A stretch of 62,226 bases of DNA from Ophioceras dolichostomum (lineage: Eukaryota; Ascomycota; Sordariomycetes; Magnaporthales; Ophioceraceae), in contig PYST01000229.1 of the NCBI GenBank assembly GCA_003049485.1, forward strand, positions 1 to 62,226, written 5' to 3'. This document shows positions 11,757 to 24,245 of this stretch, one piece after another. Each line of letters starts with the position of its first letter. Position 1 is the first letter of the stretch. The notes beneath the pieces are model-generated. The model saw only the letters and a list, made by a program, of their open reading frames with translations. It ran no database searches and was not told where the DNA came from. Made by a program: the position numbers and the translations under genes.

Positions 11757-13243
11757 CTACCACTCCCGAATCGAACCATCCTCACCATGGAACTCCTTGC
11801 AATCCCACGGCACCGTCTCAGCCGAGATCTTCCTCACTACCTCCTCATCGATCTCAATCCCCAACCCATACCCCGTCGGCGCCTTCACATACCCATCCAC
11901 AATATTAAACACCTCCGGCTCCTTCAGGTACGTCAGCAAGTCCACATCGTTGCCCGCCTCCGTGTTGTAGTGCATGCCGAGCGACATCTCCAAGATCGCA
12001 AAATTAGGCGCCGTCAGCGCCAGCTGCATAGACGCCGCGAACGCGACGGGCCCCAACGGACAATGCGGTGCGACAGCTACATCGTACGCCTCGGCCATCT
12101 GCGCGATGCGCCTCGACTCCGACAGCCCTCCCGCGTGCGCGACGTCGGGCTGGATGATGTCGATGCTCGCGTCCTCCAAGAACCGCTTCACGTCCCAGCG
12201 CGTGTACAACCGCTCGCCCAGCGCGATCGGGCAGGACGTCAGCCGGGACAGCTGCTTGATGGCCTCGGGGTGCTCAGAGAGTAAAGGCTCCTCGATGAAG
12301 AGCGGACGCAGGTGCTCCAGCGCCTGCGCGAGCTGCTTCGCCATCGCCTTGTGCAGCCGGCCGTGGAAGTCGATGCCGGCATCGAGGCCCAGGGACTTGA
12401 CGGTGCGGAGCCGCTCGACCGTCGCGTCGAGGACGGCGGAGGGCGAGTCAACCCAGTTGGCGTCTTCGGTTGCGTTCATCTTGACGCACTTGAGACCTTG
12501 GGCGAGGCGGGCTTTGCTGGTGAGAAGGAGGAAAAGGTGGGGTTAGTGAGTGTTACCCAAAAGAACTTTGCCTGGGACGAGCTTGTTTTCGGGGAGAGTA
12601 GCTGTAGGTGGTCCGTCTTACGCAGCCGCCTCGACCTCTGATGGCCTGTCGCCGCCAATCCAGCAGTAGACCTGCACCTTGTTCCGCACCTTTCCGCCCA
12701 GGAGCTCGTAGACGGGGACCTTAAGCTTGCGACCTGAGTGAAGTGAGAGGGGAAAAAAAGCCGGGGAAATCGTCAGCGCTGCTATTTCCAGAAGTGATAG
12801 CCACCCATTTGTGTGCCCCGTCCGCTACGAAGAACGTACCTTTCAGATCCCACAGCGCAATATCAACGCCAGACAGAGCGGACATGAAGACCGGTCCGCC
12901 ACGGTAGAAGCCGTGCCTCCAGAACTTCTGCCAGATGTTCTCGATCTCGCTATGAACCAGACAAAAGTTGGCCTTCGTTCTTTTGCTGGGTACCGAGGTT
13001 GGTAGCTCCCAGGTCATCTCTAGTTGGACCCTCATCTGAGGGGGGAGGAGGGGGAAAGAAAACTGACTGAGCCTCCATCCCGACCAGCCTAGGGATCATC
13101 TCGTCCAGTGTGCCCTCGACCGCCAGCGAGTGTCCCTCGAGCGTGGCCTCGCCCCAGCCGAAGTCGCCGTCGGCGTCGGTGATCTTGACCATCAGCCATC
13201 GCGGCTTGACGCGTAAATACTCGACGGACTTGATGGGGGCCAT
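11757..13243 (-). CDS. Galactonate dehydratase (enolase superfamily, DgoD type)
   Basis: Four exons read on the minus strand: 13243-13068, 12949-12840, 12733-12622 and 12516-11757; together 1158 nt, 385 aa, close to the 382 aa of bacterial DgoD. Family members remove water from D-galactonate to give 2-keto-3-deoxy-D-galactonate, using Mg2+. All expected active-site residues are present: Asp182 and His184 in GIDFHGR, Glu208 in IEEP, Glu234 in LGERL (metal ligands) and His284 in APHCPLGP. The first 130 residues carry the capping domain (GWGEATLEGH, HGFYRGGPVFMSALSGVD, YCWIGGDRP). Splice sites are standard (donors GTCAGT, GTACGT, GTAAGA; all acceptors AG). Its product would be a natural substrate for the DapA-family aldolase at 3.7 kb. 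Other acid sugars cannot be excluded, since enolase-superfamily specificity is hard to call. Confidence 0.93.
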
Positions 13244-15715
13244 GGTTTGTTTGCTTCTACTCGGCAGAAACTAGGTAGGTGTGGAAGATTGTGCGAGATG
13301 ACGATGGAGGGACAGGAGATATGGAAGCAAACCGGGGGTAGCTTCCTTGGTAGCTGTTTTGTTTTGCTCAACCAGAAGAAGCCAGCAATAGTCGTTGATA
13401 GCACAAACAGAGAGTTGAGCAAGACGCGACGGAAGAGGGCAGCAAGCTGTCAAGAGACGTGTTGAGAAGCCTGTAGAGGTCCCCAGTCAGAGACGGCAGT
13501 GCTACAGATGAAGTTGGGGGTCCTGCGGGTAGGTACCTAGGGGCTCTTAAAAGGAGTTTGTCCAGGGAGCTTCCTTAAAGCCAGTTTCGAGAGTCACATC
13601 CCAGACTTCCCTTCCATCAGCCAGAAGACTCGCCCGCTTTGCATGTATTTCCCGAGATTCGCCTCGTGCCTTCCTTGCCGACCCGACGGCCCGCCCAATG
13701 CGTACCGACAGACCAAGACCAAAAAGGATACAAACAGCATGCGGTGTACCGTTCGTAATGGCCGATTCCCCGCTCCGTCCCCCAAATCCTCCAAACAGAA
13801 AAAGTAATATGGGCCAATTTTACTTCAGTTTCCACAGCAGTCCAAGCATGTTTACCCCTCACTGCTTGGGTCGCTGCAGAGGAGGGGTGGAAACGGAAGT
13901 ATCGGCGGGGGAGGACGGATCACTGCACTACGTTAAAACTAGGGTTTTCCGCGGTCATGCGAACATCTTTGAGGACTGTGCGGTTAGAAAAGGTTCCTTT
14001 TCTCTCGTTTGTTGCACTACAACAAGCGGTCATCACCATCAGAGATCTATTTATGGTAGAGGCGTAGGCTGGCGACGCTGGGGTCGTTGGCATCCTTGTC
14101 ATCAGCTCAGACCAGCAGAGAAAGAGAAGACTCTATTGGTTGGCAGTGATGAAGAACGGTCTCCGCAGGGGGAACAGAGGTTTCTCCCACCAACCAACCC
14201 CCCATTCCAATCCCCCAAATGTCTTCGATGAACATCCCCGATCCCCCACGAGGGAGCAAAGCAGCATCCCTCAGACACTTCCCCCACTGAACTGACTCGG
14301 GGTTTTTTTCTTACCGTGCTGCTTGCTATGGCGGCGTGAGACGCAACGCTACAAATAGGTAGGTACCTAGGTATCACACGTGAACAGGTCCGACATTTGA
14401 GTTAAAAGTGAGTGGGTTCAGTCTCACCGATGCCCGAGCGAGGCGACTCTTCCCGGTCTCCTTATTCCTATCGGCCGACGTCGCCGGCCGACCACCAACT
14501 CCTGCCGATGCCCCTCGGATCCTCCCGATAACCGGACACATGACTCCGAAGCCGCCGCAGAATGGAAAGATGACCTACTTGACCTGAGCTAGGCTCTAGG
14601 CCAAAGCGGAAAACCTCACGATATTGTTTTTACCTGTTTTTAATAGTTTATTGTTTCTACCTACGTAAGGCTGCTAGGCTGCTCCTGCTGCTGTTGCGAG
14701 ACTGGGTGATTGCATCTGCTGAAGGAGTGAGTGAACTCCGGGGATGTGAGATGATCAAGAAAAAGATTGCTAAACTCGACGAACGGTGTATGTATGACGA
14801 CGCGCAAAAACTCCGCGAGGCAAGCAAAAAGCGAAGCTCTGTCTGGTGTGAAGTGTGTGGTTCGCGTAGCAACGGCCACAAAGCAAACAGCGGGACTGCC
14901 CGGAGTCGGGACTCTAACGAGGGTTTCTAGAATTGTGCAATTTCCATGACGGTCACTTTCTCCCCTTCGTTACTATCAAGTCCAGAGACGGCGAGGAAAA
15001 GGAAGGGAGGAAGAGGGAAGGGCAGGAGGGACGACGAACAGCGGGCGCCCACTTGGGCATCGTTCCTCGGGATCGGCCGGAATAAAGGGCAGTGTTGAAA
15101 GCAGGAAGATGTCCAGTGTTTTCATCTCCGATCTGGTCCAAAAGGGGCAAGGAGATAAAACGTCTGTATGGATGCTTTGTGACCTGTTCATGACGGGCCG
15201 GCGTTCTTGATGCCATAGTGATGAAGAGAAAGCAAACGCGAACAACAAAGGAAAGAGGCAAGATCGAGGAAACGACTGTAAAGTATCGGGCGCTCTTTTC
15301 GGCGGCACTTCCGTCTTCGTGGGTCAAAGAATGCCAAAGTCCTTCGGAGTGGGTTGGCGTGAGACGAGGCTGTGTCTCATGAGTTGAATGCATCGATCGC
15401 AGTGGTGTGAAATAATCGGTCAAACGAACTTGGCGGAGAATGCAACGCGCAGGAAAAAGGGGCTTCGCCATGTTCTAGGTGTAAACGAGAGAGGCAGATA
15501 CGCACTCTCTCGGACCCGGAAGTCGCGGTCTGACTGCGAGTATCATGGGTGATGGCGGGCGACGGGGCCGTCGTCCTCGAAGGGGCCTTTGGCCTCCGTG
15601 TGTTCAGTGTTGCTTGTGTGCTGCTCGGCTGATAGAAATGCTCCCTTGGGAGTCTTGATAACCGCAGCAACGATCAGTACGGTACCGCTCCCATCATGGA
15701 GTGTCGGGTCCGTAC
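13244..15715. other. Intergenic, no gene recognised
   Basis: About 2.5 kb without a convincing gene. Contains TACCTAGGTA-type words at about 13529-13540 and 14356-14373 and a sequence AACTAGGGTTTT near 13938. Minus-strand open frames at 14953-15471 and 15377-15670 show no recognisable domain or splice partner. Confidence 0.5.
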
Positions 15716-17543
15716 TCACCAGCCATTGTAGGCTCCCCGGTTTCCGTCATACAGGGCACCTCCATTGTAGGGTATCCCCCAAAATCCAGAGCCCATAACA
15801 CTTCCACCGACCGTCCATGTCCAGCCAGGTGGGAGACTGTACGTGCCTCCACATGGGACTTGCTGGCCCTGACCCGAGCTGGAGAATCCCGGTTGGGCCA
15901 GCGGTTGAGCAGGTCGCTGGTCCACATAACTGGGAGCAATGGTGTTGCACATCACGTGAGGAGGAGGTCCGCCCTGTCGCGGCTCCTGTGAGCGGGCTCT
16001 CGAATCGTTCTGGATTGCTGCCATGAGGAGCTGATTCGGACGAGCTGAGGCTTGGCCCTGCTGATAGTGACCTAGCGCGCCGATCCCCCCCGAGACCTGA
16101 GAGCTCGTGTTACTCTCGTGTGAAAGACGTGTGCCTTCCTCGGATCCCACGAAGTTGGGACCCCATGAACTCGCCGCGGGAGCCGTCCCTGATGGGTTCG
16201 TGAATCGGTTCGAAGTGGGGTCGGGGGCGACTTGCGCCGTACGGTGCTCCTGGCTCCACTGCTTACGCTCCTCGGCTTGTCGGGATCTGTAACGGCCCTG
16301 GTTAGAATAGATGGGATGGTGCTGGGGGAGGTGAGCCTCGAGTGGACCTGCGGGTGATATTAAACGGGCGGTTTGCGACTTACTGCTTGAGCCTCTGGTG
16401 TTCCGCGAAGGCTCGGCGCTTCAGCAGGAGCTCCTCGTCAGTCGATGGCTCCGCATCATCAGTCATTTCCGGCGTGCTCACCGGCCCGTTGGTCGAGACC
16501 CTCTGGAAATTATGCAATCCCACACCGTTGCGGCTTCCCCATCCTGTTCCCTCGCTGTCCTCTGGCCAATAGCAGATGCCGTCCTCCTCGACGTAAATCG
16601 GCTCTCCCGAGCGGACGGGCTGGCGTGCCTCGGAAGCATCTCCGTTCAAGTTCAATGGGAAAACGCGTGAAGACTGATGCACCGGCGGGTGTCGAGGCCG
16701 AGAGGGCCTTCCATGGACATGGTGTCGGGCAGTGAGGTAGGTTGGGTTGTTGGAGCTCGGACCGGAGGAGTCTGAGGGTTGCTGTTGGTGACAATGTGGT
16801 CGGCAAGCTTCGCTATGGCGCACCTCTTGATGGTAGCTGTTGCTGTATTCCCGAGTCGCCATCGGATGAACCCTGTTCGGGTGTGCTGGAAATCCGGTAG
16901 ACCCGGAGGCCTCAGCCCGGGGAGCGGGGAGGGTCGTGAGAGGCATCTGGGAATCACTGGCAATATCGGCCATGATCCGGGCGTAACCTTGCTGCGTCAG
17001 CAGCGTTCCACCGCCATGTGGGTTGCTCTGGCCAGGATGTTCGTTACAGCTCGGCCACTGATAGCCGGGAGGGACCTGCAGAGATTGACACCGTGCAGCG
17101 GACCAGTCCCCCTCTTGAGGAAAAGGCTCCTCGCAGCTGCCCGGACCGGCAGCTGGGAAGTCTGGGTAGCTGTCTGCCGGGGTCAAGACACGATTACTGC
17201 CAGCTTGGAACAGGTCCGGTGCCTGTTCACGTAACTTCTTGATAGCCTCTGGATGTCCACCACCGGGCTCGCCGTCGGGGCCTTGCCATGAGGCTACCCT
17301 AAAGAATCGACTCAGATTTTCGGGGTATCTGTACGTTCGGTTCGGGCTATTTCGATGCGGCGGGGGAAATGGGATTGCATGATTTTGGATCTGTTGGCGA
17401 AGCGCCCGCTGTTGAGCTCGTTGGTCGTTCATAGCTTCAGCTGTAGGGTGAGGTCGCCGAGCTAGTGGAGGAAAGTCGTAGATCTTGGGGCGAGTGTTCT
17501 CGTCTGAAGCATCGGCCGTGAGTGGCGGGAGCTGCCTTTTCAT
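15716..17543 (-). CDS. Hypothetical protein, Pro/Gln/Ser-rich and largely disordered
   Basis: Two exons, 17543-16384 and 16286-15716, joined by a 97-nt intron (donor GTAAGT, a TTCTAAC branch-like word, acceptor ACAG). Frame closure gives 576 aa. No known domain is recognised. The composition is rich in Pro, Ser, Gln, Gly and His. A short helical, charged stretch spans the splice junction (ELLLKRRAFAEHQ...RQAEERKQW) and could form a coiled coil. The C-terminal 45 residues are Gly/Trp/Tyr-rich. There is no signal peptide or membrane segment. ATG at 17543 is chosen because it opens the frame. Such proteins are often nuclear or regulatory, but nothing here proves that. Confidence 0.7.
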
Positions 17544-19393
17544 GTGAACGATGGCGTGAAGCAGAGAGGCAGAAAGCGTGAAATCCTAAGCTAGCATCAC
17601 AGTTGAGGAGTGGCAGACTGCGGAACCAGGACCGTAATCGTATAGCGCGAGGTTTGGCGGTAATGTCTCTTCTTGCTGACGCTGAAGGTTGTGGCGGCAG
17701 GTCGGTGGCGACCAGCCTCGTGCTCACCTCTACCCACGGCGAGAAAGACGTCGCAGGACCGCAACTTGGAGAGAGAAAATGACCATGGGAGAACAGATGC
17801 GATGCCTGGTGTGACAGACCCAGCGCGATCGGATTGTAATCCGCAGTGAAGGTCTCTGGGGGACTCAGGCCAGATCAGGATCTCTCGACTAGCTCCGGAC
17901 GCGTCGGTCGCGCTCCCGACAGGCCGCCGACCGCAATACCCCCGACACACCGTCGGACACCTAGACCAAACGATACTGCTAGGAGAGAGTGAGAGAGGGT
18001 GACCGCAAGTAGAAATTCAATTGAGATTCGGGGAGCCGCCACGAGGTGGTGGGAGAAAGCGGCGGTGATGCGAGCCTGGTGGCGGTGGAAGGGTTGGGAG
18101 GAGGAAGAATCTTGGAGGTCGGAGGAAAAGGAAAAGAGATTGAGTGGCGGTGGAGTCGCGGTGGCGGAAAAAGTCAATCAGAGGAAAGTACGAGCGAGAG
18201 TCGTCGGTGCCTAAACTGTGAAGAAAGCGCTCCAAGGTTGGACGGGCGACTGCGAGGTGAACTGAGTTGGAGCTGTTGGGACGGGAGCTGGAAACGGATC
18301 AAGTTGGGTTTTCCAGCTCCACCGGCTGAGGAATGAAGGCCAAAGAGGAATCATTTCTGGAGCGATGATGTAATAACAAGAAACATCTCGAGAGATAAGA
18401 TGCCTAGATGTTGTGATGTGTTACAGTGCCTCGTGTCGGCGTCGTTCCAATTCGGGGACGTAGATGTGGCGTGAACATCCCGAACGCGATATACCGGCAT
18501 GTCTTCACGTGCAATGTCTAGTGCACGTAATGATGGCGGACGAACTAGCGATATCTCGTCACATGATCCTAACGAGCGAGGTCGAGAAGCAGCAAGGGCT
18601 CTCACATGTAGGAAGAACAAAACCAACATCTACGATCCCCGACCCAGCCAATGATGGAGCCATCATCACGATACCTGCACCTCCACGCTTGGTAGGCCGT
18701 CTATCCGTCGTTGGTGGGGCCTGTACTACCCCGAGGCTCCCTACGATGTTATTCCTCCACGTGGCATGGAATGATGAATGGAGGAGGGGGATGACAAAAA
18801 AGGACAGACGAAAGGAATCGGAGACTGCGAATTCGGGAGGAGGTCTGACTCTAATATTCGAGTCCCCCGCGGAGGAATGAGTCTAACTCTATCGTGACAA
18901 CCCCCGTCCATCTTGTAACTCTCCACGTGGCGGTGACTGAGTAGCCCTCCGCATGCCGTTTATTTGATGACCAGGAAGGAAAAGAAAAACAAAGCAATTT
19001 TGTTGATCCATCCCACCGATCCTCTCCAAAAAATGCCGATCCATCTTTGACTTTTGTCATCCTTCCATTCGTCCATGCGTCCATCTCTTCAACAGGACAA
19101 AAACACCGAAGAGCACGAACAACACCGATAAAAGCAACATAACTAAGGTACCTCGAGGGAAAGGACCAAAAAATGCATCATGTAAATAGATGCTGATATC
19201 TATCGCTAAGGATAATATCGATGGAGAAGAGACTAGAAAGCAGTAATGGTGGCCGTTGGTGCGACGACAGACACCGACCGGCCAGAAGAAAAGCTTTCCG
19301 CGGTAGGAATAGCTATCACACGAGAAGAAAGTTTCGTCACCCATACGGCTCGGGCTCGGACATGATGCAACACAAACGGCGGCTCCGGTGGTT
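17544..19393. other. Intergenic, no gene recognised
   Basis: Lies between two minus-strand genes. The part next to 17543 is probably promoter of the disordered-protein gene, and the part next to 19394 is probably 3' UTR of the JAMM gene. Open frames at 17875-18336 on both strands are GC-rich shadows with no domain. Confidence 0.5.
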
Positions 19394-21390
19394 CTACCTG
19401 GTGCGCAGGTCGGCGACGTGGAACTCTATTTGCTCCGACATGTAAACGTGGCTGACCGGGTGGACGGCGCTTCGGTACAGCTCGCTCTCGGGAAGGTCGT
19501 GCTGGTGAAAAGTGTTCGTGTGGGGGCAGCGTAGGATGTGCGGCAGGCCTGGCGGGTCGGTGAGGCGGAAGATGCCGAATCTGGTTCGTTCCGTGGGGTT
19601 TAGTTAGTGTATGGACCGGACGAAGAGAATACAAAGAAAGCCATGTACCGTCATCAGACGAATGAATGTGACAAGGTGGAGGAAGAAAAGGACGCAGAAA
19701 ATACGTACGAAGGCTCGAATTTCGGAGCACACACGATAGCGATCGACTCGGGGGAGATAGCCTGGTACCCCGCGTGCGTGTGCAGGTCGCGCGAGCTCAT
19801 GAAGCAGGTCTGCGTCGGGTGGGTGTGGATCCAGCCGATGACGATCATGTTCTCGCGCTCGCAGAAGTCGTAGATCTGGAACTCGTCCTCCGTCTCGCAC
19901 GTGTCGGGGGTACATGTCTGGGTGGGGATCAGCAACGCGGACACGAAGAGCGCGTTGTTGATCGGCCGGCCGCAGATGACGCCGCACAGCTCCAGGCCCT
20001 TCTTGGTGTTGGGAGCCGCGATCTTGAGGAACTCGTCCTTGAGGTGGTTGGGCACGAAGATGGGGCGCAGGGCCTTGCCGCCCTCGGTGTAGCCCGCCGG
20101 CAGGAATGTGATGTTCTTGCGCTTCGAGAGGTCGGTGATGGCTTTGTCTACGGAGGTGGTCTTGTTGGTATGGGTTGTTGTCGTTGGTTCGGCGGGATAC
20201 TTAGGTGGGACTTTCGGCGCGGCCTCGGCGGGCGACGTCGGCTCGTCCATGCTGTCGTGGCGATCAGGCTTTCTGGGGAGCGGGGGTGGAGGGCGTGTGG
20301 GTCGTGATTCGAATGACGAGGCCGCGCTCGTGTACCGTTCCTTCGGTGGTATTGCAGGTTGGGAGTATTGGTCGGGGCGGGGTGGCCTGACCGGGCTGGG
20401 ATCGTACTGAATGGCGGACGACTTGTTGATGGAGGGGTAGTAGTACGAGTGCGGTTGGAATGAGCCTGGTGGTGGTGACGTGCGGCGGGACCGGCTGCTT
20501 GACCGACGGCGGCCGGATCGGCTGAAGTCTTCTACCTTGATGGCCGACGTGTCATTGCTCCTGTCTAGCCGTCGTCTCGTTTCCTGTAGCCTCCGTTGGA
20601 GGTCGTCTATCCCGTCGGGACCACTTCGCGACCCGCCTCCAGCGTCCCAGTCGTCCCAAACGCCCGCACTTCGGCGCTGGTGCTCCTCCTGAGCAGACAC
20701 GCCGGCCTGACGGATCGAACGTCTCGCGGCATCGCGACGGCGGAAGTCGTCCTTGGCCAGACTGATAGCGAGTTCCTGATTGTTTCCGGCGTCCAACAGC
20801 TGAGCCTGGGTCTCACGGTTCCACGACAGGGCCGCATCTCTAGCGGCGTACCTACCGTACCGTGACGTGTCTTGCGACTGAGACTCGACCTGTCCGGCCG
20901 CGGACATCCTTTCCCACTCATCGTAGGCCGCGACAATCCGAGGCTTGATCTCCTCCAGCTCGGCCATTATATCAGGTAGGCGATCGCGAAGCTTCTTCAG
21001 CTGGCGTCTGCCTTCAGGCGTCTTCGCGAGGGGGTGGGAGGGAAATCGGTCCATTACGAGCGTGCAGTGTCGGAGGAGGAGGAGATACGCCTTCGCGAAG
21101 CTGCCCTCCTCCTTGTATATCTCGCCCTACACCATGGCAACAATCGAGCATCAGTTAGCGTGTGGTTGGACCTTATGCGGGGTGTTGGCGGCACGTTGGG
21201 CGCTCGGGCTCGGGATGGGAGGCGTAGCGTGGAGAGCGGAACGTACCTCGCGCTGCAGGGTGTCAGCGGCCCCGACCCAGTGCTTCAGGGAGATGTTCCC
21301 ATTGAAGTCAAACTTTTCGGCCTCTTCCCTGATCTCGGATATCTTCATCGGCCTGCGCGGCCGATTTGAGAACTCGAGGCTGCCGTCCAT
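19394..21390 (-). CDS. AMSH/STAMBP-like JAMM deubiquitinase
   Basis: Three exons: 21390-21247, 21126-19709 and 19580-19394; total 1749 nt, 582 aa. AMSH-family metalloproteases cut Lys63-linked ubiquitin chains from cargo on endosomes and work with ESCRT-0 and ESCRT-III. The N-terminal 120 residues are helical and resemble the MIT-like/USP8-dimerisation region (ISEIREEAEKFDFN, EEGSFAKAYLLL). The middle (about 200-370) is Arg/Ser/Pro-rich and disordered, with PxxP-like stretches. The C-terminal JAMM domain shows ELCGVICG, the zinc motif HTHPTQTCFMSSRD (His482, His484, Asp495), DLHTHAGYQ characteristic of the AMSH branch, and FRLTDPPGLPHIL. Splice donors GTACGT are perfect and the frame closes. 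The minus-strand gene lies 4.5 kb from VPS4, which acts in the same pathway. Confidence 0.94.
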
Positions 21391-23125
21391 CCTGAGCGCG
21401 ATTCTATTGCAAACCGGCCGTCGACGGTGAGTGGCGCGGCGAGCTTCGAAACGCTGTTGGGACGGTCGGCACCCCGCTCAAGTCGGTTGGATTCCTACGA
21501 GCTCCAGGGCCTCCAGTCAGGTCGATTTAGGGTGCGAACATGACGCAGGAAAAGAGAGACAGCAATCAAATACTGGTAACAAAGAAAGAAATAGGGAAAA
21601 TATTGTTGCAGCCTAGTAGGGGATTGCGTAAGTCGGATTCGTAGGGGAGCGTGTTGGCGGCACGTTCCAAGTTCCAGGCACGACGTCCTCTTGCGGCGAG
21701 GCTGATTGCTCATTGATGAGTTTGATCCAGCTTGGCGCTTCAGGACCCCGCGATTTGCGCTCGACAACACGCCAATGACGTGAGCTCGTGACTCCGCCCC
21801 TGTTCAAGCTAGCACGTGATTATGCTGATGCACCACGGGTTCTCCCGCCCACCTCCATCCAGAAGACACAGCAGGAAAAAAAGAAGCCTGCAGGTACTCA
21901 AGCTGTCAGAGGGACTCTTTTAACAATAGCTGTTGCGAATAGCATCATCTTTGAACCTACGTATTGCATGGGGACTCTGTTTCTCCGTGCGCCGATCCGA
22001 AGCTCTGTCGCTTCTGACCTGCAGGATGCGATGACAGCTGAATGATGTCAGGAGGGGCCCTTGCAGCCAACATCTTTCTTTAACCCTATGGATTCCAGCT
22101 ACACGAGACTTTTATTAGACGGAGATCGTTTCAATCCATTCGATCTGATGAAGCTATAGAAAATGTCGTAAGCGCTCAAAAATCGACTGGAAAAGCAATC
22201 ATGGCGTTGATTTCATTTAACAGAGGAGACTGATCTCAAAGCACGGATGCAATTCTCCAGGTGGCCAAGCAAGCCAGCCTGGCAGCCCACATTCAATCAT
22301 CAATCGGGTGATTTCGGTACGTGGATCAGGTGGTGCGACCTCACCCACCGTGCTGCCAACACTGGCCCGTACCATCACCGCCAGAACACAGCCATCAGGG
22401 GCAGCTGGCACCCACTCGCCCAAAAAATCGCCGCTCGCCGCCTCCCTCTTTGGCCGCCGGTTGGTCGGGCGGACCCCTCTCAGCAGGTCCTGTCGATCCA
22501 GCGGCTGTTTCTTGCAGCAAAACACGAGATATTTTGCTCACATCGTAGCTTATCTGTCGCAGGTCTTCGCCGCTGAATAACGTGTACTGTATGTGCATGC
22601 AATGTGGCGCGTGTAGCTTCCATCCTAAGTTCCAACCTTCCTTCCCTTCCACAACAACGTCCGCCGAGACCGCCCGTATCGTTGACGTTGACAGTACAAA
22701 GTGACCCCCCACGCTTCCTATGTCATCGATATCTTCCGAAATGGCGGTCGACAACTCCCTCCAACTGTCAAGCTTTTTATCCCTCCGGCGATTTGACCTA
22801 ATGACAGGGGAAAGAATGTGGGTTCACTAGTTGTCGATATGGGCTGAACATGGGCAGATCCTGGTTCCTGACCAAGTGAGGCTGCGAGGCTGGCCTGCTC
22901 CTTCTCCGGTCGTGGCCCGTGTCCAGTACAAAAGTTTTGCGTGTCCCCCCGACTGTCGGCCTTTCCTTCTGTGCTTATCTTGTCTTCCTTCTGCTTTCCT
23001 GACGTACATAGATACCACCCGTAAACGTAAATACCAGTCATCGTTTGTTGAGTCAACGAAACATCAATCTCTCTCCATCGACTCTCACACTCGTCCTCTG
23101 CGCACATCACCTACCACTGCCCAGC
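21391..23125. other. Intergenic (divergent promoter region), no gene recognised
   Basis: Separates the minus-strand AMSH gene from the plus-strand 221-aa gene, so it should contain both promoters. Open frames around 22217-22754 lack ATG starts or homology. Confidence 0.5.
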
Positions 23126-23922
23126 ATGCAGGACACCGCATCACATTTTACAGACGACTCGGCGTTGGACAAGCGCTGTCGGGGTAAGCTACCTACCAAC
23201 TACCTGTAACTTTCCTGTTTCTGCCAAAGGAAAACACCAAGTTATCACGGGTGTAACGGGCTCCTCCCACAATCATTTTGCTAATCGTGCCGTCCACCAC
23301 TTCACGTCGCACAGCCAGCGTCGAGGCCTCCATGCGCTTCTTCAACCTCGACCTCGGGATGGTCTTCATCCAGCCGGAGACGTCCCTCTTCTTGCTGATC
23401 AGCCAGAACCTCCGCCAGACGGTCTCCGTCTTCGACCTCGCCCACCTCGACATCCTCCAGCAGCCCTCCACGGTCGAGGAGATGCTGAACGCCATCTTCG
23501 ACGACGACCGCCGCCCCTTCGTGCTGAAGGACTGCGTCTCCGTCCTGGCCTCCCTCGACGCCCAGGCGCGCGCCTGCATCCTCGCCCAGGCCGTCGCGGG
23601 CGTTGTCGTGCTCGTCCACAAGCTATCCCTACTCGAGAGCGAGATCACCCCGGGCGTGCTGGCGCGCGAGATGACGCTGTTCTCGCGCAGCCAGGAGCGC
23701 GAGAACGTGCTGAGCCGCATCGAGCACAGCGAGCTGTTCCACGGTTGCCTGATGAAGAGGGATCTGGTTGATCTGATCCTCGCGGCCGTGAGCCGGAGCG
23801 ACGTGCACTTCGAGTCGCCGAAGCACACGCCTAACTTCGAGGACTACACGGCCGACGGGGGTGAGCGCTTTGCGAGCGATATGGGCCTGAAGGGGGGTTT
23901 CCAAATTATGGTGTTAAACTAG
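23126..23922 (+). CDS. Hypothetical protein, 221 aa, mostly helical
   Basis: Two exons, 23126-23183 and 23315-23922, joined by an intron with donor GTAAGC and acceptor ACAG. Frame closure gives 221 aa starting MQDTASHFTDD. The ATG at 23126 was chosen because the long second frame has no suitable start of its own and the spliced junction (RCR|ASVEASM) keeps phase. The protein looks soluble and alpha-helical, with runs such as LLISQNLRQTVSVFDLAHL and ILAQAVAGVVVLVHKL, the latter hydrophobic enough to be buried or a weak membrane segment. I recognise no family. Strong third-position GC, like that of neighbouring real genes, supports coding. It is convergent with prefoldin 6. Confidence 0.75.
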
Positions 23923-24245
23923 GTCGGGGGCATGGTCAAGACGAGACGGGATAGGTAGGGCAGGTCAGGTCAGAACGGACAGGGAACAACAGGACGGGAC
24001 GAAATTGTCTATCGGCTGCGTTTCTTCTCAGTGTGTCTTGAGGTGCATATTCGCGGCGCTGGGTCTTCCTTTTTCCTCTTCACTTTTCAGTTCGGTTCTG
24101 TACAGTTAGGGTATCATCTCTCCATTCTGCGAGCAAGGCGCACGACCTGGATTCGGATCAAAGGCGGCGCCCCTTTTATCGTCATAACCTAGTAGTGATT
24201 CTGACTTCCCGTCAGGCGAAACAACTTCTCCCCTCCTCTCCTGCT
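23923..24245. other. Convergent 3' spacer
   Basis: Space between two converging genes; expected to hold both 3' UTRs. No other signal seen. Confidence 0.5.

Noticed and set aside
3727..17543. Secondary-metabolite biosynthetic cluster
   Set aside because: No polyketide synthase, peptide synthetase, terpene cyclase, transporter or zinc-cluster regulator was found.
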